From JAXLYE01 sp046351595 (lineage in GTDB: Bacteria; Myxococcota_A; Polyangia; Palsa-1104; JAEUJZ01), in contig JAXLYE010000001.1 of NCBI GenBank assembly GCA_046351595.1, positions 1,116,001 to 1,180,000 on the forward strand: 64,000 bases of DNA, written 5' to 3'. The stretch's first letter is position 1, and each line of letters begins with the position of its first letter. Shown piece after piece: positions 18,815 to 28,571 of the stretch. The position numbers and the translations under genes are program-made. The notes below the pieces were generated by a model, which saw nothing but the letters and a program-made list of their open reading frames with translations, ran no database searches and was not told the origin of the DNA.

Positions 18815-20452
18815 CTACTCCACGGTCCGGAAGCGGGCCGCGAGCGGCGAGGCGTCCGCCGAGGCCAGGCGCTGCACGCGGCCGTTCTTGGCCAGGTGCT
18901 CGAGGATCTTCCAGGCCGTGAACGCCTCGTCGGGGGCGCCGGCCGCCGCCGCGAGCTCGCTCGCGGTGCGCGGCTCGGCCGACAGCACGCCGCAGAGCTG
19001 CCGCTGCAGCACCAGCACCGCCGCCGCCGCCTTCTTGCCCGCCTCGACGCCGGGCTGGTGGTAGGCGTTGACGCCGACGAGCTCGGCGTAGAGGCCGACC
19101 GTGCGCTCGAACAGCGCGATGAGCAGCCCGAGCGAGCGCGCCGAGGCGTCCGGCACCGTCAGCGTCAGGCTCTGCCGGCCCTTCTCGTACAGCGCCCGCT
19201 GCGTCCCCAGGAGGAACCCGAGCAGGTAGTCGCCCGAGCTCACGCCGTCCTCGACCCACAGCGTGCCGCTCGGCGCCCCGGCCTCGCCCGGGAACTCGCG
19301 GTCGCGCAGCACCTCGATGAAGGTGACGAAGAAGTTGGGCACGCCGTCGCGCAGCTGCTGCACGTAGGCGTGCTGGTCGGTCGAGCCCTTGTTGCCGTAG
19401 ACGCTGAGGCCCTGGTTGACGATGCGGCCGGCGCGGTCGTGCTCCTTGCCGAGCGACTCCATGACAAGCTGCTGCAGGTAGCGCGAGAACAGCTCGAGCC
19501 GGTCTTTGTAGGGCAGAACGACCATGTCTTTTTTGCCCTGGCCCTCGGTCGCGTGGTGCCAGGCCACGGCCAGCAGCATCGCCGGGTTCTGCCGCGGATC
19601 CGCAAGGCGCGTCAGCGCGTCCATCTCGCGCGCGCCGTGCAAGAAGCCCTCGACGTCCAGGCCCTGCAGCGCCGCCGGCAACAGGCCCACCGCCGACAGC
19701 TCCGAGGTGCGGCCGCCGACCCAGTCCCACATCGGGAAGATGGCGCGCCAGGTCTCGCGCAGCGCGGTCTGACACAGCTCGCTGCCGGTGCCGGTCACGG
19801 CGACCAGGTGCTCGGCCGGCTTGAGCCCGGCCTCACGCAGCGCCGCCTGCGCGTAGAGCATGCCGTTGCGCGTCTCCTTGGTGCCGCCCGACTTGGACAC
19901 GACCAGCACCAGCGTGCCGGCGAGCCCCTCGGGCGTGCGCGCGATCGCCTGCAGCGCCCGGTCCATGCCGTCGGGATCGGTGTTGTCGAAGAAGAACGGC
20001 CGCATGCGATCGCCGGGGCCGCCCAGCGCCGCCGCCGCCAGCTGCGGGCCCAGCGCCGAGCCGCCGATGCCGACGACGAGCAGGTTGCGCAGCGGCGCCC
20101 CGGTCGAGCCGTGGATGCGCCCGGTGTGGACGTCGGCGGCGAAGGCATAGATGCGGCCGAGGCACGCCTCGATCTCCTTGCGCAGCTCGGGCGTGGGCGC
20201 GCGCTCGGGGTCGCGCAGCCAGTAGTGCCCGACCCTGCGCTGCTCGTCGGCGTTGGCGAGCGCGCCGGCCTCGAGGTCGATCATCGCGCGGCGCGCGCGG
20301 TCGAGCGCGGGGCCGAAGCGCTCGGGCCAGTCCGCCGGCAGATCCATGCAGTGCGCGTCGAGCAGGAGCTCGCGCACGGGCGTCCCGTCCTCGGCCGTGG
20401 TCAGCACCGCGCGCAGCAGATCGCGGCGGAGCCCTGCCATGTCGCTGTCCAT
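18815..20452 (-). CDS. pgi: Glucose-6-phosphate isomerase with C-terminal helical extension
   Basis: A 545-residue phosphoglucose isomerase converting glucose-6-phosphate and fructose-6-phosphate. The SIS-fold blocks are present: LLVVGIGGSALGPQ, FFFDNTDPDGM, VVSKSGGTKETRNGM, the region GKEHDRAGRIVNQGLSVYGNKG with GSTDQHAYVQQL, and AYHQPGVEAGKK. The last about 65 residues (QLCGVLSAEPRTASELAAAA, then AFTAWKILEHLAKNGRVQRL) look like a small winged-helix-type domain beyond the catalytic core. The start is ATG 20452, preceded at 6 nt by AGGAGG, although the frame is open much further upstream. The epimerase gene lies 50 bp upstream on the same strand; both act on sugar phosphates or nucleotide sugars. 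Confidence 0.94.
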   Translation of the reverse strand: MDSDMAGLRRDLLRAVLTTAEDGTPVRELLLDAHCMDLPADWPERFGPALDRARRAMIDLEAGALANADEQRRVGHYWLRDPERAPTPELRKEIEACLGRIYAFAADVHTGRIHGSTGAPLRNLLVVGIGGSALGPQLAAAALGGPGDRMRPFFFDNTDPDGMDRALQAIARTPEGLAGTLVLVVSKSGGTKETRNGMLYAQAALREAGLKPAEHLVAVTGTGSELCQTALRETWRAIFPMWDWVGGRTSELSAVGLLPAALQGLDVEGFLHGAREMDALTRLADPRQNPAMLLAVAWHHATEGQGKKDMVVLPYKDRLELFSRYLQQLVMESLGKEHDRAGRIVNQGLSVYGNKGSTDQHAYVQQLRDGVPNFFVTFIEVLRDREFPGEAGAPSGTLWVEDGVSSGDYLLGFLLGTQRALYEKGRQSLTLTVPDASARSLGLLIALFERTVGLYAELVGVNAYHQPGVEAGKKAAAAVLVLQRQLCGVLSAEPRTASELAAAAGAPDEAFTAWKILEHLAKNGRVQRLASADASPLAARFRTVE

Positions 20453-20502
20453 GTCCGTCCTCCTGAAGGAAGTGTGATCGACGCCGGGCGACCGAGCGCG
20501 GT

Positions 20503-21516
20503 CTACAAGGCCTGGTGGGCGCCCAGGCTCGCGCGAAGCCAGTCGCAGGTGCGGCGCAGCCCCTCGCGCAGGCCGACCTTGGGGCGGTAGCCCAGCTCGG
20601 CCTCGGCGCGCGAGACGTCGGCGCTGGTGATCGGCACGTCGCCCGGCTGCAGCGGCAGGTAGACGCGCTTCGCGGGCTGCCCCAGCGCCTCCTCGAGCAG
20701 GCCGACGAGCTCGGACAGCGTCGTCACCTGCGCGCCGCCCAGGTTGTACACGCGCAGGCCCAGGCGCGGGTCCGCGGTGCGCGCGATCGCGCCCTCGATG
20801 CCGTCGAGGATGTCGTCGACGTAGGTGTAGTCGCGCGCCGTCGTCGCGTCGCGGCTGCCACTCTCGTTGCCGCCCGCATTTCCGAAGATCGGGACCTCGC
20901 CGCCCTCGAGGATGAGGCGCGCGAACTTGGCGATGGCCATCTCGGGCCGCTGGTGCGGGCCGTACACCGTGAAGAAGCGCAGCGCCGCGATCGAGGCGCC
21001 GTAGAGGTCCGCGTGCGTCGAGCAGATGAGCTCTCCGGCGCGCTTGCTGGCGGCGTAGGGCGAGGCCGGCGCCACCGCGACGTCGGTCTCGCGGAAGGGC
21101 ACCTCGGAGCGCGCGCCGTAGACCGAGCTCGAGGACGCAAAGACGATGCGCTGCCGCCCGTGCGCCCGCGCCGCATCGAGGATGTTCTGCGTGCCCTCGA
21201 CGTTCGTGCGCATGTAGCGCGCCGCCTGGCTGAGCGACGGCCGCACGCCGGCGAGCGCGGCCAGGTGGACGATCACGTCGCACCCTTTGGCCAGCCGGCC
21301 GCACAGCTCCGCGTCGAGGATGTCGCCCTCGTGGAAGGTGAAGCGGCGGTGGTCGGGGTGGGCGTACAGCGGCGCGAGGTGCGCCCGGTGCAGCTCGGCC
21401 GAGTACAGCGTCTCGTCGAAGCAGTCGAGCCCGATCACCTCGTCGCCGCGCTCGATCAGCCGCCGCGTAAGCTGCGAGCCGATGAAGCCCGCGCAGCCCG
21501 TCACCCAGATCCGCAT
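20503..21516 (-). CDS. NAD-dependent nucleotide-sugar epimerase (UDP-glucuronate 4-epimerase-like)
   Basis: A 337-residue extended short-chain dehydrogenase. The Rossmann motif is GCAGFIGSQL, the catalytic Ser and Tyr/Lys are in FASSSSVYG and YAASK, and the C-terminus has the usual substrate-binding pattern (YTYVDDILDGI, VYNLGG). The N-terminal GLDCFDETLYSAELHRAHL recalls the UDP-glucuronate 4-epimerase group, but other UDP-sugars are possible. ATG 21516 has GGAGAGG upstream. It lies upstream of pgi on the same strand and may be co-transcribed. Confidence 0.9.
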   Translation of the reverse strand: MRIWVTGCAGFIGSQLTRRLIERGDEVIGLDCFDETLYSAELHRAHLAPLYAHPDHRRFTFHEGDILDAELCGRLAKGCDVIVHLAALAGVRPSLSQAARYMRTNVEGTQNILDAARAHGRQRIVFASSSSVYGARSEVPFRETDVAVAPASPYAASKRAGELICSTHADLYGASIAALRFFTVYGPHQRPEMAIAKFARLILEGGEVPIFGNAGGNESGSRDATTARDYTYVDDILDGIEGAIARTADPRLGLRVYNLGGAQVTTLSELVGLLEEALGQPAKRVYLPLQPGDVPITSADVSRAEAELGYRPKVGLREGLRRTCDWLRASLGAHQAL

Positions 21517-21557
21517 GCCGGTCCTCTCCGCCAAGGTCAAAGTAAGGTCTCGAAGGG

Positions 21558-22439
21558 TCAGAACCGCCCCGAGAGCAGGACGCCGCTCGGCTGCGGGCTG
21601 AGCTCGAGGCGGGCGGCGGTGCGCCGCGGGGTCGCGCCGACGATGATCAGGGTCAGGCCCGCGGCCTGCAGCAGCCCCGAGGTCAAGAGCCACGGCACGC
21701 TCCAGCCGACGATCGACGGGCCGTACGGCGGGCCGGGGCGCGAGGCCGGTGCCGCCACCGCCGAGATCAGCGGCCCGAGCGCCGGCACCATCAGCGTATA
21801 GGTCGCGGTCGCGCTGGGCGCGTCGGGCTGGCCGAGGAACGGCGCCATGATCGCCGCCGCCGCCAGCGTCGGCACGTAGGCCCCGAAGAAGAGCGCGGCG
21901 CCGGCCTTCCACAGCCGCGGGCTGCGCCGATCCGCGAACGTCACCGGGTGCACGACGAGCTCGCGCACCACGATCTGCGGCGACGATCCGAACGAGCCCG
22001 GCGGCAGCACCGGCCCGGCGGGCTGCTCGGGCGGCGGCGCCGGCAGCGTGCGCAGGGCGCGCTGCGCCTCCTCGCGCAGGGCCGGGTGCGGTGCCTTGGC
22101 CTCGTCGAGGAAGCGCAGGAACGCGGCGCGCGCCTCGGGCAGGCGGCCGAGCCGCTCGTACAGGCGCCCGAGCCGGAGCTGCAGCTGCGGATCCCGTGAG
22201 GCCGCGTACGCCGCCTCGAGCTCGACGCACGCCTCGGCGAGCTTGCCCTCGCCGATGAGCTGGTTGGCGCGCGCGAGCTGCGGCCCCGCCTCGTCGGCCC
22301 GCGCAAAAGACCCCGGGCCGCCCCCCAGCAGCGACGCCAGCAGCGGCGCCAGCACTGGCACCGCGGGCCGCGCGCCCGCACGCCCCCGAAAGCCCGCTAC
22401 CGAGCCCGAGCCCCGCTTCGACACCCGCGCGTCCGCCAT
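21558..22439 (-). CDS. TPR-containing membrane protein
   Basis: A 293-residue protein. An N-terminal hydrophobic stretch (VPVLAPLLASLLGG) is followed by tetratricopeptide-like helices at about 50-125 (ARANQLIGEGKLAEACVELEAAYAAS), a Pro-rich linker, and two to three hydrophobic segments near 180-275. This is the common envelope design in which a TPR domain is exported and anchored; no enzymatic motif is visible. ATG 22439 has TAGCCT 7 nt upstream and no ribosome site. The epimerase follows 41 bp downstream on the same strand. Confidence 0.75.
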   Translation of the reverse strand: MADARVSKRGSGSVAGFRGRAGARPAVPVLAPLLASLLGGGPGSFARADEAGPQLARANQLIGEGKLAEACVELEAAYAASRDPQLQLRLGRLYERLGRLPEARAAFLRFLDEAKAPHPALREEAQRALRTLPAPPPEQPAGPVLPPGSFGSSPQIVVRELVVHPVTFADRRSPRLWKAGAALFFGAYVPTLAAAAIMAPFLGQPDAPSATATYTLMVPALGPLISAVAAPASRPGPPYGPSIVGWSVPWLLTSGLLQAAGLTLIIVGATPRRTAARLELSPQPSGVLLSGRF

Positions 22440-22446
22440 CTAGCCG

Positions 22447-22452
22447 AGGCTA
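22447..22452 (-). promoter_or_regulatory. Candidate -10 element (TAGCCT) of the TPR gene
   Basis: TAGCCT on the minus strand ends 7 nt before the ATG at 22439, with no ribosome site. Confidence 0.5.
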
Positions 22453-22537
22453 CTGCGATGTGCGCCGGGGAGAAAGCCCCAATGCGGACCCGCGCCGCGG
22501 GAGGCCGCTCGCACGATCGCGGGCGCGCCGGGCCTGC

Positions 22538-22543
22538 TACTAT
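22538..22543 (+). promoter_or_regulatory. Candidate -10 element (TACTAT) of the YceI gene
   Basis: TACTAT lies 28 nt before the ATG, leaving a leader of about 20 nt that carries the GGAGG ribosome site. Confidence 0.4.
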
Positions 22544-22571
22544 CGCGTCGCTGCTCACGGCGGAGGACACG

Positions 22572-23108
22572 ATGCAGGTTTTTACCGAGAAAGACGCCGA
22601 GGTCCTGGTGCTCACGCGCAAGGAGGGTCTGCTGTCGCGGCTGGGGCACGACCTCAAGATCGCGGCCGGCCGCTTCCGCATCGAGATCGACGGGGCGAGC
22701 CGCCGGATCGAGGCGAGCTGCGAGGCCGCGAGCCTGCGCGTCGTGTGCGCGCTGCGCGACGGCCGCGACGATCCGGGCGAGCTGTCGCAGGGCGACCAGG
22801 CCGACATCGACCAGAAGCTGCAGCGCGACGTGCTCGACGTGGCGCACCACCCGACCATCCAGCTGAAGGGCACCGCCGAGCCGGCGGGCGACGGCTACAA
22901 GCTGACCGGCACGCTGACGCTGCACGGCAAGAGCCGCGAGGTGACGGTCCCGGTGCGGCGCAGCGGCGAGCTGCTCGTCGCCGAGCTCGAGGTGCACCAG
23001 CCGGACTACGGCATCAAGCCCTTCTCGGCGGCGCTCGGGGCGCTCAAGGTCGCGGCCGACGTGCGCATCCAGGTCCGGATCCCGGCCGCCGCCGCCGGCC
23101 CGCCGTAA
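22572..23108 (+). CDS. YceI-family lipid-binding-like protein
   Basis: A 178-residue all-beta protein of the YceI superfamily, which folds as a lipocalin-like barrel that binds isoprenoid-type lipids. Diagnostic stretches are LLSRLGHDLKIAAGRFRIEI, DIDQKLQRDVLDVAHHPTIQ, KLTGTLTLHGKSREVTVPV and DYGIKPFSAALGALKVAADV. Unlike E. coli YceI it has no signal peptide, so it is probably cytoplasmic. ATG 22572 is fixed by GGAGG 5 nt upstream. Monocistronic and divergent from the TPR gene. Confidence 0.88.
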   Translation: MQVFTEKDAEVLVLTRKEGLLSRLGHDLKIAAGRFRIEIDGASRRIEASCEAASLRVVCALRDGRDDPGELSQGDQADIDQKLQRDVLDVAHHPTIQLKGTAEPAGDGYKLTGTLTLHGKSREVTVPVRRSGELLVAELEVHQPDYGIKPFSAALGALKVAADVRIQVRIPAAAAGPP

Positions 23109-23207
23109 CGGCGCGACCTGCGGAAGGTCCGCGTGGCCGCAAGGGTCCGCGGGATCTAGACCTAATGTGATCGCCGAACAACCCTCGACCGGTCAGGAGG
23201 TCCCGTG

Positions 23208-23816
23208 ATGTCCCGCCGACGGCTCGCCCTGCTCACGATGCTCACCTCGCTCGCCCTCGGGCTCCTCGCGCTCGCGCCGAGCCGCGCCGAGGCGCAGCGC
23301 CGCTACTACCTCATCGTGCCCACCGGCAAGGCCGGACCGGTGATGCTCAACTTCCGCGGCGGCCCGGCCTTCGGCGTGCAGAACGCCGACAACGACCTGC
23401 GCTTCCTCGGCGCCGCCGGCATGGACCTGGGCTTCGCGGTCTCGCACGACCTCAACGCCTACATCGTGCTGACGCCGAACGTGATGTTCCGGCCGTACTT
23501 TGCCAACGTGCAGGTGCCGATCGGCTTCCAGTACGACTTCCGCGTCGCGCCGCACCTGTACCTGTACCCGCGCGCCAGCATCGGGTACGGCGCCCTGATC
23601 TTCACCACCGACTACCGCTGGGGGCCCTTCCGCTACTACGCCCAGGACGTCGTGCACGGCGGCATGTTCATCCCCGAGTTCGGCCTGAAGTTCGTCGGTG
23701 CCGGCGGCCGCCTGAACATCGGCTTCGAGCCGTTCAGCCTGCCGGTGTTCTTCAACGGCGACGGCTACAGCATCTGGTACCGCTTCATGTTCTTCATCGG
23801 CGGCAACCTCGGCTGA
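23208..23816 (+). CDS. Exported beta-barrel-like outer membrane protein
   Basis: A 202-residue protein with a clear signal peptide (LALLTMLTSLALGLLALAPSRAEA), followed by a sequence dominated by alternating aromatic/hydrophobic strands (RYYLIVPTGKAGPVMLNFRGG, YIVLTPNVMFRPYFANVQVP, SIWYRFMFFIGGNLG). This fits a small 8-stranded outer membrane barrel. No specific family recognised. GGAGG lies 7 nt before ATG 23208 (a GTG sits directly before it). Confidence 0.75.
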   Translation: MSRRRLALLTMLTSLALGLLALAPSRAEAQRRYYLIVPTGKAGPVMLNFRGGPAFGVQNADNDLRFLGAAGMDLGFAVSHDLNAYIVLTPNVMFRPYFANVQVPIGFQYDFRVAPHLYLYPRASIGYGALIFTTDYRWGPFRYYAQDVVHGGMFIPEFGLKFVGAGGRLNIGFEPFSLPVFFNGDGYSIWYRFMFFIGGNLG

Positions 23817-23904
23817 GGCGCGTCCCCGACGAGGCGGCCGGGCCGGGCGCGCCCCCGGCGCCCGCCCCCAGATTCTTTCACACAGTGTGCAACTTGTTGG
23901 CGGC

Positions 23905-24588
23905 CTAGCGGCGGCGGCTGCCGCCCTTGCGCTTGCTCTTGGCGGGCGCCTTCTTGTTCTCGGACTTGGCGGCGGGCTTGCCGTCGTCCTCTTCCTCGTC
24001 GGAGGCGCCCTCGCCCTCGGCGGGCGCCGGGCTCGACTCGGCGTCGACCTTCAGCTCCTGCGACGGCTCGGCCTTGTGCTCCGGCTCGGCCTTGTGCTCC
24101 GGCTCGGCCTTGTGCTCGGCTTTGTGCTCGGCCTTGTGCTTGTGCTTGTGGCCGTGCTTGGAGTCGGGCTTGTCCTCGGCCTCGGGCCTGGCCTCGGCCT
24201 TGTCCTCGCTGCCGGCGGCCGGCGCGGACTCGGACGCGGGCGCAGGCTCGGGCTCGGACGCGGTGACCGCGGGCGCGGGCGCAGGCTCCGGCGGCGCGGC
24301 CACGACCGGCTCGGGCTCGAACTCGACGTCACCCTGGATCTCGGGGCCGAGCTGCTTGAGCCAGCGCGGCAGCCGGCTGCCCTCGGACGGAGCGATCAGC
24401 ATGCCGGCGCCCTCGCCCTCCTTGACGCGGCGCACCTTGCCGCGCAGCGTGTGCTCACCCGAGCGCAGCGAGAGCGCGGTGGCCACCGGCATGGGGCCCT
24501 CGAGCAGCACGTAGACGCCGCCGTCCTGCAGGCGGAAGCGCGCGTCCTTGGCAATAGCTAGACCCTGATAGATGACTTCGATGCTCAT
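23905..24588 (-). CDS. Protein with beta-rich N-domain and highly charged repeat tail
   Basis: A 227-residue protein. Residues 1-90 form a small beta-rich domain (VIYQGLAIAKDARFRLQDGG, then LRSGEHTLRGKVRRVKEGEG) that vaguely recalls PilZ-type barrels, though the defining PilZ arginines are not clear. The rest is low complexity: Pro/Ala/Glu-rich, then tandem HKAE and EHKAEP units, an acidic patch (DEEEDDG) and a Lys/Arg C-terminus (KSKRKGGSRRR). The tail may bind nucleic acid or metal (His-rich). ATG 24588 has TACCCT 8 nt upstream and no ribosome site. Function unknown. Confidence 0.72.
   Translation of the reverse strand: MSIEVIYQGLAIAKDARFRLQDGGVYVLLEGPMPVATALSLRSGEHTLRGKVRRVKEGEGAGMLIAPSEGSRLPRWLKQLGPEIQGDVEFEPEPVVAAPPEPAPAPAVTASEPEPAPASESAPAAGSEDKAEARPEAEDKPDSKHGHKHKHKAEHKAEHKAEPEHKAEPEHKAEPSQELKVDAESSPAPAEGEGASDEEEDDGKPAAKSENKKAPAKSKRKGGSRRR
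24065..24118 (-). repeat. 18-bp tandem repeat encoding EHKAEP units
   Basis: Three consecutive 18-bp units (plus-strand reading GGCTCGGCCTTGTGCTCC) encode EHKAEP. Shorter 12-bp derivatives (HKAE) continue upstream in the gene. Confidence 0.88.
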
Positions 24589-24596
24589 ACCGTAGG

Positions 24597-24602
24597 AGGG
24601 TA
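24597..24602 (-). promoter_or_regulatory. Candidate -10 element (TACCCT) of the charged-repeat gene
   Basis: TACCCT on the minus strand ends 8 nt before the ATG at 24588, with no ribosome site between. Confidence 0.45.
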
Positions 24603-24748
24603 GCAAATGCCGCTTTGCGCGGGCAACGCGGCAGTAGCAAGATCCGCGGGCTCGCCCCGCGCCCGTGCGTCCAGGTGGCATCACGCAGCAACAGCCGCCA
24701 CCGCGCCGCGGCAGCGGGCCGGGTCCTTACAGCTGGAGAGGGAACTTC

Positions 24749-26629
<1,881 letters not shown>

Positions 26630-26697
26630 CCACCGCCACGCACGCACGTCGCCGCGGTGACCAGGTCGCCGGGCGGCGCCGAGAGGGACCCAGAACC

Positions 26698-27297
26698 ATG
26701 ACCACCCAGAACCAGCAGGAAGACCTGTCTCTGCTCATCGGCGCGGGCGCGGATCCGCAGGCGCTGGCCGCGTTCCTCGACGGGCTGGACGCGGCGAGCC
26801 GGGTGCGCGAGGTGCGCGCGCTCAGCCGCAAGGCGCTGGCCGCTCTATACGAGCGCTGCGCTAGCGCGCCGGCCGCTCTCGTCGAGGACTTCGTGCCCGC
26901 GGCGACCCCGCCGGGCCAGACCGTGATCTTCGCCGGCCTGAACAACCTGCCGCTGTTCCGCACCTTCGAGAAGCGCTTCGCCCGCACCCAGCGCGGCGCC
27001 CTCATCGGCTACAACCACCAGTCGATGAGCCCGTTCACCGGGCCCGGCTACTTCACCGTCACGCAGGGCGCGGCGGCCAAGGAGCGCGAGATCCTGATCG
27101 ACTACACCAAGCTGCCCGCCGCCGACGAGGTCCCGGCCGGCTGGCCCAAGGTCGCGCCCAACGACCGCGGCCTGTCGATCTTCATCTACAAGAACCTGAA
27201 CGACTACCTGCGCCGCGTCTCGCGCGACGTCTTCATCGGCCACGCGATGCGCAATGGTGAGCCGCTGCCGCAGTACTTCGTGCTCGCGCGCGCCTAG
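26698..27297 (+). CDS. Conserved-looking protein of unknown function
   Basis: A 199-residue soluble protein that I do not recognise. A helical N-terminal half (DPQALAAFLDGLDAASRVREVRALSRKALAALYERC) is followed by a mixed region with aromatic and Gly/Pro motifs (YNHQSMSPFTGPGYFTVT, IFIYKNLNDYLRRVSRDVFIGHAMRNG). No signal peptide or membrane segment. ATG 26698 has GAGAGGG upstream. It lies 68 bp after glmS on the same strand and might be co-transcribed with it. Confidence 0.75.
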   Translation: MTTQNQQEDLSLLIGAGADPQALAAFLDGLDAASRVREVRALSRKALAALYERCASAPAALVEDFVPAATPPGQTVIFAGLNNLPLFRTFEKRFARTQRGALIGYNHQSMSPFTGPGYFTVTQGAAAKEREILIDYTKLPAADEVPAGWPKVAPNDRGLSIFIYKNLNDYLRRVSRDVFIGHAMRNGEPLPQYFVLARA

Positions 27298-27375
27298 CTG
27301 CCCGCTCCGCCCGCTCCGCCCGCTCCGCTCGGGCCGCCGCCCGCCGCCCGCCCTGGCGAGCAGCGGGAGCGGCGC

Positions 27376-28401
27376 CTACTTGGCCTTCTTCTTTCGCGCC
27401 ACCGGGTTGTGGATGTCAAACTTCGGCAGCCGCGTCGAGTCGCAGTTGGGTCCGAAGCCGGTGGCGTCGAACTCGTGCGTCGCGTGTCCGCTCTTGATGC
27501 CAGAGCTGGCCTCGACCTTGAGCACGTGCTTCTGGGCGCGCGCCGGCGAGCAGTACGACAAGAGGTAGAAGCTCTTGGTGAAGGACTCGACGCGCGCCGC
27601 GATCTCGTCGAACGCCTTGGCCAGCACCGCCGGGTCCGTGCTCAGGAACGAGCCGGTGCGGCCGATGTTATTGAGCTCGCTGCGGTCGATCTCCTTGCCG
27701 ACGCCGATGACGTAGAGGCTGACGTCGCGCTCCTGCGCCTCGGCGAGCGACTTGTCGAGCTCGGGCCGGTTGATGCGGCGCGCGCGGTCCGTGCCGTCGG
27801 TAAACACCACCAGCGTGCCGAACTTCAGCGGCGTCGAGGCGCTCTGCAGCGCCTTGTCGAGCGTCTTCAGGCCCTCGATCACCGCGCCGTTGAGGTTCGT
27901 CGACGGGTCGCGCGTGCGCGCCTCGCCGAGCCGGTCCGCGGCCGCCCGCACGCCCTCGCCGCCGTCGGAGAAGCCGAGGATCGGGAAGATCTGCGGCGAG
28001 CCGTCGAAGCCGTAGATGGCGACGCGCTGCAGCTTCGAGACACGATCCGCGAAGCTCTGCACCGCCGGCTTGAGCTGCTCGAGCGCGCCCGACTGCGAGA
28101 TGCTGCCCGACAGGTCGACGAGCAGCAGCGTGTAGTGCACGGCCGCGACCTCGGGGTTGAGGATGGTCTGCTTGGACTCGTAGACCGAAACCAGGCCGCC
28201 GTCCTCGTAGATGCGGAAGCGATCCGCGGTGAGGTTGGCCACCGGGTTGTTGCTCGAGTCGGTGACCGAGAAGTACAGGGCCACCTGACTCGGCTTCATG
28301 ACCGCGGCGTTGTACATGGTCAGCTTCAGGCAGCCGGCCGACAGCCACAGGAAGCACAGCGCGGCGCACAGCCGCAGGGCACGGGCGAGGACATGGGTCA
28401 T
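27376..28401 (-). CDS. von Willebrand factor A domain lipoprotein
   Basis: A 341-residue lipoprotein with signal peptide and lipobox (WLSAGC). A beta-rich stretch at about 35-90 (VALYFSVTDSSNNPVANLTADRFRIYED) is followed by a VWA domain with the metal-ion site motif DLSGSIS, a conserved Thr/Ser-rich loop and FTDGTD. Such proteins usually bind other proteins through a bound divalent metal. Lys-rich C-terminus. ATG 28401 has GAGGAG upstream. It converges with the preceding gene and is divergent from the following lipoprotein gene; a surface adhesion or assembly role is inferred. Confidence 0.87.
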   Translation of the reverse strand: MTHVLARALRLCAALCFLWLSAGCLKLTMYNAAVMKPSQVALYFSVTDSSNNPVANLTADRFRIYEDGGLVSVYESKQTILNPEVAAVHYTLLLVDLSGSISQSGALEQLKPAVQSFADRVSKLQRVAIYGFDGSPQIFPILGFSDGGEGVRAAADRLGEARTRDPSTNLNGAVIEGLKTLDKALQSASTPLKFGTLVVFTDGTDRARRINRPELDKSLAEAQERDVSLYVIGVGKEIDRSELNNIGRTGSFLSTDPAVLAKAFDEIAARVESFTKSFYLLSYCSPARAQKHVLKVEASSGIKSGHATHEFDATGFGPNCDSTRLPKFDIHNPVARKKKAK

Positions 28402-28541
28402 GACGAACTCCTCAGGAGCAGGGGCGCGGCAGCGCGCACCCCATCGTAGCGAACAAGCCGGGTCCCCGGGAACGCCGCCGCACCGACCGCCTGGCTCCCG
28501 ACGGTGAGCCGCCGCACGGTCGCGGCGTGCGGCCGCTCTTG

Positions 28542-28547
28542 TATCCT
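28542..28547 (+). promoter_or_regulatory. Candidate -10 element (TATCCT) for the downstream lipoprotein gene
   Basis: TATCCT lies 24 nt before the TTG start, leaving a short leader that carries the strong ribosome site AAGGAGGT (28554-28561). Confidence 0.4.
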
Positions 28548-28571
28548 GATCGCAAGGAGGTCCATCGCACC

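Noticed and set aside
16197..19775. A 1192-codon open frame on the minus strand across the cytochrome and pgi genes
   Set aside because: It runs antisense to a clear pentaheme cytochrome and out of frame with pgi, and contains no motif of its own.
24589..24748. glmS ribozyme upstream of glmS
   Set aside because: I cannot find the conserved core in the 160-bp gap; that riboswitch is mainly known from Gram-positives.
27302..27371. Terminator between the 26698 gene and the VWA gene
   Set aside because: CCGCTCC repeats and a GGGAGCGG arm could pair, but the loop is about 40 nt and the sequence is simple-repeat GC; too weak to call.
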